This document shows, in pieces, positions 19,137 through 27,706 of a stretch of DNA of 64,000 nucleotides (position 1 is the stretch's first letter; every line of letters starts with the position of its first letter). The notes below the pieces were generated by a model. That model saw only the letters and a program-made list of their open reading frames with translations, was not told the DNA's origin and searched no databases. The translations under genes were made by a program, and so were the position numbers. The stretch comes from Aquitalea magnusonii (GTDB taxonomy: Bacteria; Pseudomonadota; Gammaproteobacteria; Burkholderiales; Chromobacteriaceae). The stretch covers positions 3,968,001 through 4,032,000 of the forward strand of contig NZ_AP018823.1 of the NCBI RefSeq assembly GCF_002217795.2, written 5' to 3'.

Positions 19137-19727
19137 CTAGCGTAACAACTGACGAATATCATGAGTCAGGCTGTCTGCCGGCGTGCCATACGCCTCATAA
19201 ACCCGCAATTTGCCGCTTTTGTCGAACAGATAGGATCCGGCGCTATGATCAACGGTATAGGCACCGGCAGGATCGCCCACCTTTTGCGCCACCACCTTGT
19301 AAGCCGACTTGACGGTATCGATCTGCGCCGGGGTCCCGCTCAGGCCGACAAAGCGGGCATCAAAGTGCGGTACATAAGCAGCCAGTACCGCGCTGGTATC
19401 ACGCTCCGGATCAACCGTGACAAACAGCACCTGCACCTTGTCGGCATCCGCACCCAGTTTTTTCATTACCGTTGCGTATTCCAGCATGGTGGTGGGGCAG
19501 ACATCGGGACAATGGGTGTAGCCAAAGAACAAGGCCACCACCTTGCCGGAGAAATCGGTCAATTTGCGTGACTTGCCCAGGTGGTCGGTCAGGCTGAAAT
19601 CGCCGCCGAGCTGGGTTTCGCTCATGTCAGTCCCCTTGAGGTCCAGTTTGGCCGCAGCCGGGGGCGCACAGGCGGCCAGAGCAGCCAGCAGGCAGGAAAG
19701 CATCAGAAATCGTAACAGGAAGCGCAT
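19137..19727 (-). CDS. SCO1/SenC copper-binding lipoprotein, cytochrome oxidase assembly
   Basis: A 196-residue thioredoxin-fold copper chaperone for the CuA site of oxidase subunit II. The N-terminus MRFLLRFLMLSCLLAALAAC is a lipoprotein signal with its lipobox cysteine. The metal motif CPDVCP and the downstream His in YTVDHSAGSYLFD are present. The ATG at 19727 overlaps the ctaB stop (TGATG), which supports this start over one 21 bases upstream. It ends the oxidase assembly operon. Confidence 0.93.
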   Translation of the reverse strand: MRFLLRFLMLSCLLAALAACAPPAAAKLDLKGTDMSETQLGGDFSLTDHLGKSRKLTDFSGKVVALFFGYTHCPDVCPTTMLEYATVMKKLGADADKVQVLFVTVDPERDTSAVLAAYVPHFDARFVGLSGTPAQIDTVKSAYKVVAQKVGDPAGAYTVDHSAGSYLFDKSGKLRVYEAYGTPADSLTHDIRQLLR

Positions 19728-20656
19728 CAGGTAACCGGTAGCAGACAATAGTGATCAAGCAGCATGGCACCAAACAGTCCGGCCAGATACCAGATCGACC
19801 AGCGGAAGGTGCGGCGCGCCAAGGCGTCAGCATACTGACGATGCAGGAGCACAGCAAGAAACAAGAAACGTGCATCCAGTATCAGCGCCGCCAGCAGGTA
19901 TAGCAGACCCACCGCATCAATGGCCAGTGGCAACAGGCTGACGGCGGTGAGCAGCACGGTATACAGCAGGATGGACAAGGTAGTGAAGGCCGCGCCATGG
20001 GTGAGCGGCAGCATGGGGAGGCCGGCGCGGGCATAGTCGCGGCGGCGGTACAGGGCCAGCGCCCAGAAATGCGGCGGAGTCCACACATAGATGATCAGCA
20101 ACAACAAGAGGGCGTGCGGGCTGATTTCTCCCGTCATGGCGGTCCAGCCCAGCAGCGGCGGCATGGCCCCGCTGATGCCGCCGATGACGATGTTTTGCGG
20201 CGTGCGCGGTTTCAGCAGCAAGGTGTACACCAACGCATACGCCAACAGGCTAGCCAGCGTCAGCCAGGCAGTCAGTGCATTGACCCAGCCCCACAGCAGC
20301 AGCATGCCGCCGCCACCCAGCAGCAAGGCCAGCCGCAGGGTTTCACCCCGGCCCGCCTCGCCACGGGCGGTGGCCCGACAGGCGGTTCGCTGCATGCGGG
20401 CATCCAGCGACCTCTCCAGCAGACAGTTGAGCATGGCCGCGGCCGCCGCCATCAGGGCAATCCCCAGACTGGCTAGCAGCATTCTGCCCAGAGACGGCCA
20501 CCCTGGCTGGGCCAGCAGCATACCGCTGACGGCACAAAACAGGACCAGTGCCAGCACACGCGGCTTGGCCAGTTGCAGCATGGCCAGCAGATGTGGCCAA
20601 GCGGCGGGATTGGGCAGGCTGACAGCCGATTTCATACCGGGCCGGCCCTCACTCAC
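19727..20656 (-). CDS. ctaB: Protoheme IX farnesyltransferase (heme o synthase)
   Basis: A UbiA-family membrane prenyltransferase of about 309 residues that adds a farnesyl chain to heme b, giving heme o. LAKPRVLALVLFCAVSGM matches the family N-terminus, and the first polyprenyl-PP site lies in the loop NCLLERSLDARMQRT. The GTG at 20656 overlaps the ctaA end; an ATG at 20635 is an alternative. The product feeds CtaA. Confidence 0.93.
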   Translation of the reverse strand: MSEGRPGMKSAVSLPNPAAWPHLLAMLQLAKPRVLALVLFCAVSGMLLAQPGWPSLGRMLLASLGIALMAAAAAMLNCLLERSLDARMQRTACRATARGEAGRGETLRLALLLGGGGMLLLWGWVNALTAWLTLASLLAYALVYTLLLKPRTPQNIVIGGISGAMPPLLGWTAMTGEISPHALLLLLIIYVWTPPHFWALALYRRRDYARAGLPMLPLTHGAAFTTLSILLYTVLLTAVSLLPLAIDAVGLLYLLAALILDARFLFLAVLLHRQYADALARRTFRWSIWYLAGLFGAMLLDHYCLLPVT

Positions 20657-21692
20657 CCTGCGCGCCGGAGCGCCTGCCCGGCCAAGCGCGCGGCAGCATG
20701 CGTCCGGCCAGGAAGGCGCGCCGCCGCACAGCCCTCAAACCATGCCAGCAGGCCGATGGCTGCACACGGCAGCGGATACCAAGGGCCTGCGCCAACAACA
20801 GCATGGCAAAAACATGATGGGCCAAGGCCAGCGGCAGCGGTCGCAGCCATAACACATTCAGCATGCCCAGCAGCAACTGCAGCCCGGCCAGCAGCACAAG
20901 CAGACAGAGGCTGCGGCGCAATACCGGGTAGCGCCACAAGCCCCCCACCACGCAGCAGAGCACGCACAGCAGCAACAAGGCCCCCAGCCGGTGCAGCCAA
21001 TGCAGCGCCACCAGCGCGGCTGCCGGTAGCGCGACCGATGTCCCAACCGCCCATGGCCAAGCAGGCGGTGTGACGGTGAACTGCATGTCCGGCCACCATT
21101 GACCATTGCAGCGCGGGAAACCCTGGCAGGCCAATGCCGCATGATTGGCCGCCATCCAGCCCCCCAAGGCAATCTGCCCCAGCACCAGCAATAGCAGCAG
21201 GGTCACCAGTCGGCCATGCGCCGGCAGCACCGCGACCCTGGGTTGCGCACGGCGGGCGGCGGCAAGCAGCAGCGCAAACAAGGACATGCCAAGCAGCAGA
21301 TGGCTGGTCACCACCCATGGCCTCAGTTGCAGCGTCACCGTCAGCATGCCCAGCATGGCCTGCAGCAGCAGCACGAGCAGCAGCAGGCTGGCCATGGCCA
21401 GGCGCTGGGCCTGACGCCAGGCCTGCCACCACAGGCAGAACAACAACACGCCAAGGGCGGCGGCCAGATAGCGATGCGCCATTTCCTTCCAGGCCTTGTC
21501 AGGGCTGACCGGTCCATCTGGCTGCAACTGCATGGCACGCTCAATCGCGGCGGCGGCATGCGCAGGCGATAGCTGACCGTAACAGCCGGGCCAGTCCGGA
21601 CAGCCTAGTCCGGCCTGCGACAGCCGCACATACGCCCCCAGCGGCAGCAAAACCAGCGCCAGCAACACGGCCAGCCAAAGCAGTTTTCGCAT
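20649..21692 (-). CDS. ctaA: Heme A synthase (COX15/CtaA)
   Basis: A 347-residue membrane protein with about eight helices that oxidises heme o to heme a. Signatures are VRLSQAGLGCPDWPGCYGQ and the WKEMAHRYLAA heme-ligand His, repeated in the second half (GGWMAANHAALACQGFP, LHWLHRLGALLLL). The start at 21692 (MRKLLWLAV) is chosen at the first hydrophobic helix. It overlaps ctaB. Confidence 0.94.
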   Translation of the reverse strand: MRKLLWLAVLLALVLLPLGAYVRLSQAGLGCPDWPGCYGQLSPAHAAAAIERAMQLQPDGPVSPDKAWKEMAHRYLAAALGVLLFCLWWQAWRQAQRLAMASLLLLVLLLQAMLGMLTVTLQLRPWVVTSHLLLGMSLFALLLAAARRAQPRVAVLPAHGRLVTLLLLLVLGQIALGGWMAANHAALACQGFPRCNGQWWPDMQFTVTPPAWPWAVGTSVALPAAALVALHWLHRLGALLLLCVLCCVVGGLWRYPVLRRSLCLLVLLAGLQLLLGMLNVLWLRPLPLALAHHVFAMLLLAQALGIRCRVQPSACWHGLRAVRRRAFLAGRMLPRAWPGRRSGAQGE

Positions 21693-21746
21693 TTCAGCCT
21701 CCTGGCAGCCTGGCCGCACGCCTGCGCCACCGGCCATGTCCATGGC

Positions 21747-22247
21747 TTATCCCAAACCGTTGTTTATCTTCAGCACCATGGCCAGTTCGCGGATGATGCG
21801 CTCCGGCGGCAAGGTGTCGGCATAAAACAGCAACTGGTTTCCCTGCGGGTCGATCAGATAAAAGCCCGGTCGCTCCGGCGCCAGCAGCCGCGGCGATGGC
21901 AAGCGCAACACACCGCCATCAGCGGTGAAAGGCCGGTCTTGCAGCAAAACCCGGCGCAGCCGCGGTGCGGCCTCACCCAGCGCCAGATGCACCTGCTGCA
22001 TGACAAACAGCCGCTGGCGGCAAGCCTGTTGGCAGGCCCCCACAGCCTGGGTCACCAACACCCAGCGCCCGCGCGGCCAAGCTTGCTGGGAGGCTGCGGC
22101 AAAAGGCCGGGTAGGCAGCATTTCGCCATCACTCTTGCCGCCAACTGGAGGCAGAAAACGGTAGCTGAACCAGGCTGCCAGCAGCGGCAGCAGGCAGAGT
22201 GCCAGCATGGCCAACAACCGCAGACGGCCAGCGGCACGCGGGCTCAT
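21747..22247 (-). CDS. Hypothetical membrane-anchored protein of the cytochrome oxidase cluster
   Basis: A 166-residue protein with one N-terminal membrane segment (LRLLAMLALCLLPLLAAWFS) and a predicted periplasmic domain. Residues WVLVTQAVGACQQACRQRLF contain a CxxxC pair in a thioredoxin-like, SCO-like setting, and the end PERIIRELAMVLKIN is typical of small proteins between SURF1 and CtaA. It overlaps SURF1 by ATGA. A role in copper or thiol handling for oxidase assembly is inferred from motif and position only. Confidence 0.8.
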   Translation of the reverse strand: MSPRAAGRLRLLAMLALCLLPLLAAWFSYRFLPPVGGKSDGEMLPTRPFAAASQQAWPRGRWVLVTQAVGACQQACRQRLFVMQQVHLALGEAAPRLRRVLLQDRPFTADGGVLRLPSPRLLAPERPGFYLIDPQGNQLLFYADTLPPERIIRELAMVLKINNGLG

Positions 22248-22945
22248 GCGACACTCCGCGCCCAACGCCGCCAGCGCCACAACAGGCAGAACCCCAGCAG
22301 CAGCCACTGCAGCGCATAGGCAAAGTGGCGTTGGGCGGACAGCGGCGGCAACAGCGGCCAGGGCTGCAAACCGGCCACCGGGGGCTGCAAGATGAATACA
22401 CCGGCATGCCAACGCCCCGGATAGCGCCGACGCAGGGCCGCCAGGTCCACCGCATCCACCACCCCCTCCCCGCCCTGCCGTGCGTCCGGCAGGGTCCAGC
22501 GTGGATGCCAGGGCAGCCATTGACCCGACAACTGCGGTGGCAGCTGCAAAGCCGGCAAGGGCTGCGTGACAGCGCGCCAGCCCAGATCAGCCAGCAGCAA
22601 ACTGCCATCGCCCAGCTGCAGCGGCTGCAACACGCGCTGGCCCGGCATGCCGTCCAGCAGGCTGTTGGCCAGCAGGATGGCAGGGCCGCCAGCCCGCGCC
22701 CCGGCCAGCCGGTAGCGGGCCAGATCGGGCAGCGCGCTGGCCGGCAGCGCTGTCATGGCACGCGCTGCCGGCCCTGCGGCCAATGCCTGCTCCAGCCTCA
22801 ATTTGTCCATACCGCGCTGCCACTGCCATAGCGCCAGTACAAAAGGTAACAACACGCATAACAACAGAAACCCACGACGGCGATTTTTGCCACTAGACTG
22901 AATACATCTGTTTGTTGTCCGGGCAGTACCGGGGGATTCCGCCAT
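22244..22945 (-). CDS. SURF1 family cytochrome oxidase assembly protein
   Basis: About 233 residues with two membrane helices flanking a periplasmic domain: FLLLCVLLPFVLALWQWQRG near the start and FAYALQWLLLGFCLLW at the end, both diagnostic of SURF1/Shy1. It helps insert heme a into subunit I. The start is uncertain: the only ATG in frame (22945) overlaps the divergent DUF2909 start by two bases, and the homologous part begins about 20 codons later. Confidence 0.87.
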   Translation of the reverse strand: MAESPGTARTTNRCIQSSGKNRRRGFLLLCVLLPFVLALWQWQRGMDKLRLEQALAAGPAARAMTALPASALPDLARYRLAGARAGGPAILLANSLLDGMPGQRVLQPLQLGDGSLLLADLGWRAVTQPLPALQLPPQLSGQWLPWHPRWTLPDARQGGEGVVDAVDLAALRRRYPGRWHAGVFILQPPVAGLQPWPLLPPLSAQRHFAYALQWLLLGFCLLWRWRRWARSVA

Positions 22946-23144
22946 GAAAATCATCATCCTGTTCTTGCTGGCCTGCATCGTGCTGGCGCTGTTCTGGGGG
23001 CTGTCCGGCCTGCTCAAGGCCGATTCCGGCTCCCAGCGGCTGATCCGCTCCCTCACCTTGCGCGTCGGCCTGTCCGTCGGGCTGTTCATGCTGTTGCTGC
23101 TGGGCGCGCTGTTTGGCTGGTGGCGTCCGCAGCAGACCGGCTGA
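22944..23144 (+). CDS. DUF2909 twin-transmembrane protein
   Basis: A 66-residue protein with two membrane helices (IIILFLLACIVLALFWGL and VGLSVGLFMLLLLGALFGWW), matching the small DUF2909 family found in oxidase clusters. It is the only plus-strand gene inside this minus-strand cluster, convergent with ctaE (7-base gap) and divergent from SURF1. GGGGGA eight bases before the ATG supports the start. Function unknown. Confidence 0.85.
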   Translation: MKIIILFLLACIVLALFWGLSGLLKADSGSQRLIRSLTLRVGLSVGLFMLLLLGALFGWWRPQQTG

Positions 23145-23151
23145 ATACGTG

Positions 23152-24015
23152 TCATAGCCAGTACACCAGCACAAACAGCAACAGCCACACCACATCGACA
23201 AAATGCCAGTACCAGGCTGCCGCCTCGAAGGCAAAGTGGTGCTGGCGATCGAAATGCCCCCGCAATACCCGCAACCACACCACCAACAGCATGATGCTGC
23301 CCAACAGCACATGCAGGCCGTGCAAGCCGGTCAGCATGTAGAAAGTCATGCCATAGGCACCGGCGGCCAGGGTCAAGTGCTGCGCAGTCCAGGCATGGTG
23401 GTATTCAATGGCCTGCAACAGCAGAAACAGACCGCCCAGGCTGAAGGTACAAAGCAAACCGGCTTGTAACTGCCGCCGCCGCCCCAGCAGCAGACCCCAG
23501 TGCGCCCAGGTCAGCGTGGCGCCGGAACTCAGCAGGATCAGGGTATTGAGCGCAGGCAGCCCCCAGGCCGCCATCGCCCGGTAGCTTTGCGTGGCCTGCG
23601 GTGCGGTCTGCAAGGGCCAACTGGGGGAAAAATCCGGGTACAGCCATTGGTAATCCAGGCTGCCCAGCGTGGGCAGCGCCACCAGCCGCAGCCAGAACAG
23701 CACGCCAAAGCACACGGCAAACAGCATCACCTCGGAAAAAATAAACCAGCCCATGCCCCAGCGGAATGACAAGCTTTCCTGCCGGTGGTAGCGGCCTTGC
23801 TGGTTCTCGCCTATCACATCGCCAAACCAGCCATACAACATTAGCAGCAGACATAGCGCGCCGAACAGCAACAGCCAGCCGCCCCACGCCACGCCATTGA
23901 CGGCAAGGGCTGCGCCCAGACCAAGACAGAACAATGCCAGCGCGCCCAGCGCCGGCCAGCGGGACGGGGCCGGCACGAAATACAACCCGGCCAGCGCTTG
24001 TTCCGGATGCTCCAT
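23152..24015 (-). CDS. ctaE: Cytochrome c oxidase subunit III
   Basis: A 287-residue, seven-helix subunit. Signatures are FRWGMGWFIFSEVMLFAVC, GLHGLHVLLGSIML and the C-terminal AAWYWHFVDVVWLLLFVLVY. The start at 24015 (MEHPEQ) is preferred to an in-frame codon 18 bases upstream because it lies 10 bases after the DUF2970 stop with a GAGAG motif before it. Confidence 0.95.
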   Translation of the reverse strand: MEHPEQALAGLYFVPAPSRWPALGALALFCLGLGAALAVNGVAWGGWLLLFGALCLLLMLYGWFGDVIGENQQGRYHRQESLSFRWGMGWFIFSEVMLFAVCFGVLFWLRLVALPTLGSLDYQWLYPDFSPSWPLQTAPQATQSYRAMAAWGLPALNTLILLSSGATLTWAHWGLLLGRRRQLQAGLLCTFSLGGLFLLLQAIEYHHAWTAQHLTLAAGAYGMTFYMLTGLHGLHVLLGSIMLLVVWLRVLRGHFDRQHHFAFEAAAWYWHFVDVVWLLLFVLVYWL

Positions 24016-24025
24016 TGCACTCTCC

Positions 24026-24202
24026 TCAAGCACCTATCCAGCGTGCCAGCGCCAGCAGCAAGCCAATCAGCATCAGCACCAGCAACAGCGCGGTGATGAT
24101 CAGCTGCCACGGTCGCAACTGGCTGTCATCCTGCACCGCCTTGCGCTTGCGGATACCGCAAAAAGCCGACAACACGGCCAGCACGCCGCGCCAGCCGCTC
24201 AT
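24026..24202 (-). CDS. DUF2970 small membrane protein
   Basis: A 58-residue protein with a charged N-terminal half (FCGIRKRKAVQDD) and one C-terminal membrane helix (QLIITALLLVLMLIGLLLAL), matching the short DUF2970 family that sits between ctaG and ctaE in betaproteobacteria. It overlaps the ctaG stop (ATGA). Function unknown; likely an accessory of the oxidase. Confidence 0.85.
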   Translation of the reverse strand: MSGWRGVLAVLSAFCGIRKRKAVQDDSQLRPWQLIITALLLVLMLIGLLLALARWIGA

Positions 24203-24741
24203 GGCGCACGCCCCTGCCCCGGTACATCAAACACGCTATAGGCCAGCGTGATGCTGTCGATAGCGGCGGGCAGTTGCCGGTCGATCAGCAACACCACCGG
24301 GAAACGCCGTACCTCGCCCGGCCGGAAGGCTTGCTGGCGAAAACAGAAACATTCCAGCTTCTTCACATAAGCCGCCGCTTCGGCTGGCAGATAGCGCGGA
24401 ATGGCCTGCCCCACCACGCTTTGCCCGCTGTTATTGCGCATTTCGTACTGCAACTGGATGAGCTGGCCGGTCCGGGCCTGCAATCGCGGCTGCATGGGCC
24501 GCACCTGCCAGGGCAGCCCCGGCTGCACCATGGCATCCAGCTGCAGGGTCACCGGGCGGACTGGCGGCTGGCTGGTGGTGGCATCCGGCAAGGCATCGGC
24601 AGCCACCACGCGGTTCAGGCCGCTCACCTCGCACAGCACCCGGTACAAGGGCACCAGCAACCAGGCAAAGCCGAACATCAGCAGCACCGCCAGCAATAGC
24701 TTGCGCAGCAATACCGCATTGGCCATCCGCACCCTGTCCAT
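24199..24741 (-). CDS. ctaG: Cytochrome c oxidase assembly protein CtaG/Cox11
   Basis: A 180-residue membrane-anchored copper chaperone that delivers CuB to subunit I. An N-terminal helix (LLAVLLMFGFAWLLVPLY) is followed by a periplasmic immunoglobulin-like domain with the copper motif ECFCFRQQ. It starts 12 bases after ctaD. Confidence 0.95.
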   Translation of the reverse strand: MDRVRMANAVLLRKLLLAVLLMFGFAWLLVPLYRVLCEVSGLNRVVAADALPDATTSQPPVRPVTLQLDAMVQPGLPWQVRPMQPRLQARTGQLIQLQYEMRNNSGQSVVGQAIPRYLPAEAAAYVKKLECFCFRQQAFRPGEVRRFPVVLLIDRQLPAAIDSITLAYSVFDVPGQGRAP

Positions 24742-24753
24742 GCCCGGCCCCCA

Positions 24754-26382
24754 CTAGCCCTGCCCGCCTTCCCGCATGCTCAGCACCACGCCGTTTTCGG
24801 CGGTTTCCAACTGCGGTGGCGGATTGAAGCTGTGATAGGGCGCGGGCGTGGGTATCTGCCACTCCAGGGTGTTGGCCCCTTCCCAAGGCTGTTGCGGCGC
24901 GGTTTTGCCATGGCGCAGCGAGTACAGGATGTTCACCAGGAAAATCAGCTGCCCCAGGCCGAACATGAAAGCACCGATGCTGGCGAGGCGGTTGAAATCG
25001 GTAAATTGCAGGGCGTAATCCGGAATGCGGCGCGGCATACCGGCCAGGCCCAGAAAGTGCATGGGAAAGAAGGTGACGTTGAACCACAGCAAGGACCACC
25101 AGAAATGCAGCTGGCCCAGCCTTTCCACATACATGCGCCCGGTCATCTTGGGAAACCAGTAATACACGGCGGAAAACAGGCTGAACAGCGCCCCGGCCAC
25201 CAGCACATAGTGAAAATGCGCCACCACGTAATAGCTGCCATGCAGCTGGACATCCACCGCCGCCACACTCAGCGTCACCCCGGACAGGCCGCCGATGGTG
25301 AACAACAGGATGAAGCCGATGGCAAACAGCATCGGCGTTTCAAAACTCATGCTGCCTTGCCACATGGTGGCAATCCAGTTGAACACCTTCACCCCGGTGG
25401 GGACGGCAATCAGCATGGTGGCGTACATGAAAAACAACTGCGCCGTGGCGGGCATGCCGGTGACAAACATGTGGTGCGCCCACACCATGAAGGACAGCAC
25501 ACCGATGGAGCTGGTGGCATACACCATGGAGCTGTAGCCGAACAAGGGTTTGCGCGCGAAGGTGGGAATCACCTGGCTGACAATACCGAAGGCCGGCAAG
25601 GCCATGATGTACACCTCCGGATGACCGAAAAACCAGAACACGTGCTGGTACAGGATGGGGTCGCCCCCGCCAGCCGCATTGAAGAAGTGGCTGCCGAAAT
25701 GGCGATCCGTCAGCACCATGGTGACGGCCCCGGCCAGCACCGGCATCACCGCGATGATGAGATAGGCGGTAATCAGGCTGGCCCAGGCAAACATCGGCAT
25801 GTTCATCATGCGCATGCCCGGCGCACGCAGATTGATGATGGTGACCACGATGTTGATGGCCCCCATGATGGAACTGATGCCCAGGATGTGAATGGCAAAA
25901 ATGGTGAGGTCCATGCCCATGCCCAGCTGTACCGACAGCGGCGCATAGAGCGTCCAGCCCGCCGCTGCGGCACCACCGGGCACGATGAAGGACAGCAACA
26001 GCAGGGTCATGGCGGGTGGCAGCAGCCAGAAGCTCCAGTTGTTCATGCGGGCAAAGGCCATGTCCGGCGCGCCTATCATCAACGGCAGCATCCAGTTGGC
26101 CAGCCCGGTGAAGGCCGGCATGATGGCGCCGAACACCATGATCAGCCCGTGCAGGGTAGTCAGCTGATTGAACAGTTCCGGCTGAAAGAATTGCAGGCCG
26201 GGGCTGAACAGCTCGGCGCGGATGCACAGCGCCAGCACCCCGCCCACCAGGAACATGCAGAAGGCAAACCACAGGTAGAGCGAGCCGATGTCCTTGTGAT
26301 TGGTGGCATACAGCCAGCGCGCCAGCCCTTGCGGCTTGTGTGCCGGTACCATGCCATGCGCCGTATTGCCTGCCAGATCCAT
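24754..26382 (-). CDS. ctaD: Cytochrome c oxidase subunit I
   Basis: A 542-residue heme-copper oxidase catalytic subunit of type A1. GHPEVYIMALPAFG holds the CuB His, the proton-pathway Glu and the cross-linked Tyr; WAHHMF gives the other CuB histidines; VVAHFHYVL gives the heme ligands. Twelve hydrophobic segments are visible. LHGSYYVVAHFHY replaces the more common HDTYYVVAHFHY. It lies 9 bases after ctaC. Confidence 0.97.
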   Translation of the reverse strand: MDLAGNTAHGMVPAHKPQGLARWLYATNHKDIGSLYLWFAFCMFLVGGVLALCIRAELFSPGLQFFQPELFNQLTTLHGLIMVFGAIMPAFTGLANWMLPLMIGAPDMAFARMNNWSFWLLPPAMTLLLLSFIVPGGAAAAGWTLYAPLSVQLGMGMDLTIFAIHILGISSIMGAINIVVTIINLRAPGMRMMNMPMFAWASLITAYLIIAVMPVLAGAVTMVLTDRHFGSHFFNAAGGGDPILYQHVFWFFGHPEVYIMALPAFGIVSQVIPTFARKPLFGYSSMVYATSSIGVLSFMVWAHHMFVTGMPATAQLFFMYATMLIAVPTGVKVFNWIATMWQGSMSFETPMLFAIGFILLFTIGGLSGVTLSVAAVDVQLHGSYYVVAHFHYVLVAGALFSLFSAVYYWFPKMTGRMYVERLGQLHFWWSLLWFNVTFFPMHFLGLAGMPRRIPDYALQFTDFNRLASIGAFMFGLGQLIFLVNILYSLRHGKTAPQQPWEGANTLEWQIPTPAPYHSFNPPPQLETAENGVVLSMREGGQG

Positions 26383-26391
26383 GACCGCCTC

Positions 26392-27525
26392 CTAACCGCT
26401 ACCGCCACGCAGCGCATGGATGTCTGCGGGCTGCACCACCTGCCCGTTATGATTGCTCCAGGCATTGCGCTCGTAGGTGATGACGGCGGCGATGTCGGTA
26501 TCAGAAAGTTGCTTGCCCCAGGCTTGCATGGCCGGATTGCGCTGGCTGCCATAAAACACGATGCGGATATGCGCAGCCTTGTCGCCATTCACCACCGCCG
26601 AGCCATCCAGTGCCGGAAAATTACCGGGAATGCCCTTGCCGCTGGCCTGATGACAGGGCAGGCAGTTCTGGCTGTACACCGTCTCGCCCCGCTGGCGCAG
26701 CGCCGCCAGCGTCCACACCCTGGCCGGATCATCCGCCGCAGCAGCGGCCTGTTTCAGCCGCGCAGCGCGCCAGCGCGCATAGTCTGCCGGGCTGCGCGCA
26801 TCCACCACGATGGGCATGAAGCCGTGGTCCTTGCCACACAACTCCGAACACTGCCCGCGATAAATGCCAGGTTTGTCCACCATGAACCAGGCATCGCGCA
26901 GAAAGCCGGGAATCGCATCCTGCTTCACCCCCAACTGCGGCACCCACCAGGAATGGATGACATCGTTGGCGGTCAGCAGCAGCCTTACCTTGCGCCCGGT
27001 GGGCAGTACCAATGGCGCGTCCACCTCCAGCAGATAATGTTCCGGCCGTGCGGCCCCGGCCGCCGTGGCGGCGCGCGGGGTGGCCAAATGGCTGACAAAG
27101 CCGAAATTGTCATCCAGGTAGTCGTAACGCCACTTCCACTGATAGCCGGTAATGCGGATGGTCATCTCCGCGCCATGCGTGCTTTTCTGGCTGAGCACGG
27201 CGCGGGTGGCCGGCCAGGCAATGGCCAGCAGGATCAGCAATGGAATCACGGTCCAGATGATTTCCACCGTGGTGTTTTCATGGAAGGGTTTGGCCACATG
27301 GCCGCGTGATTTGCGATGTCGCACGATGGCATACAGCATCACCGCCGACACCAGCAGGAAGATAAGCCCGGTCACCCACAGCAGCATGCTGTGCAGGTCG
27401 TACTCCATCCTGGCCAGAGAAGTGGCGGGGGCTTGCAGATTGAAAGCCGCAGTGTCCCCTTGCACGGCAGTGCTGTGGAGGGCGAACCATATGGCGCTAA
27501 TGCCACAGAGGCGAAGGCAGGACAT
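26392..27525 (-). CDS. ctaC: Cytochrome c oxidase subunit II with fused cytochrome c domain
   Basis: A 377-residue subunit II. A signal-like N-terminus is followed by two membrane helices and the cupredoxin domain with the CuA site (IHSWWVPQLG, GQCSELCGKDHGFMPI). A C-terminal class I cytochrome c domain has the heme motif CLPCH, as in caa3-type oxidases. The ATG at 27525 has GGGGGA seven bases upstream, preferred to a longer in-frame start. First gene of the oxidase unit, divergent from the HD-GYP gene. Confidence 0.95.
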   Translation of the reverse strand: MSCLRLCGISAIWFALHSTAVQGDTAAFNLQAPATSLARMEYDLHSMLLWVTGLIFLLVSAVMLYAIVRHRKSRGHVAKPFHENTTVEIIWTVIPLLILLAIAWPATRAVLSQKSTHGAEMTIRITGYQWKWRYDYLDDNFGFVSHLATPRAATAAGAARPEHYLLEVDAPLVLPTGRKVRLLLTANDVIHSWWVPQLGVKQDAIPGFLRDAWFMVDKPGIYRGQCSELCGKDHGFMPIVVDARSPADYARWRAARLKQAAAAADDPARVWTLAALRQRGETVYSQNCLPCHQASGKGIPGNFPALDGSAVVNGDKAAHIRIVFYGSQRNPAMQAWGKQLSDTDIAAVITYERNAWSNHNGQVVQPADIHALRGGSG

Positions 27526-27706
27526 GCGTCCCCCTTTTCCAGCTACCAGGAATACGGCAGCCTGTTCAAACACTAACAACAAACTTCAATAACTGTTTGC
27601 AAGCCTAGACCAGATTCAAATAAAAACAAGCCTCTTTCATGCCGCACTGCGGTAGCAATGCAGATTCCAGCGGCATATCCTTGCAATTGCCTTACGATGG
27701 CAAATA

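Noticed and set aside
24832..27309. An 825-codon plus-strand open frame
   Set aside because: It is antisense to ctaG, ctaD and ctaC, His/Gln/Gly-rich and without any family motif: an artefact of high-GC codon use.
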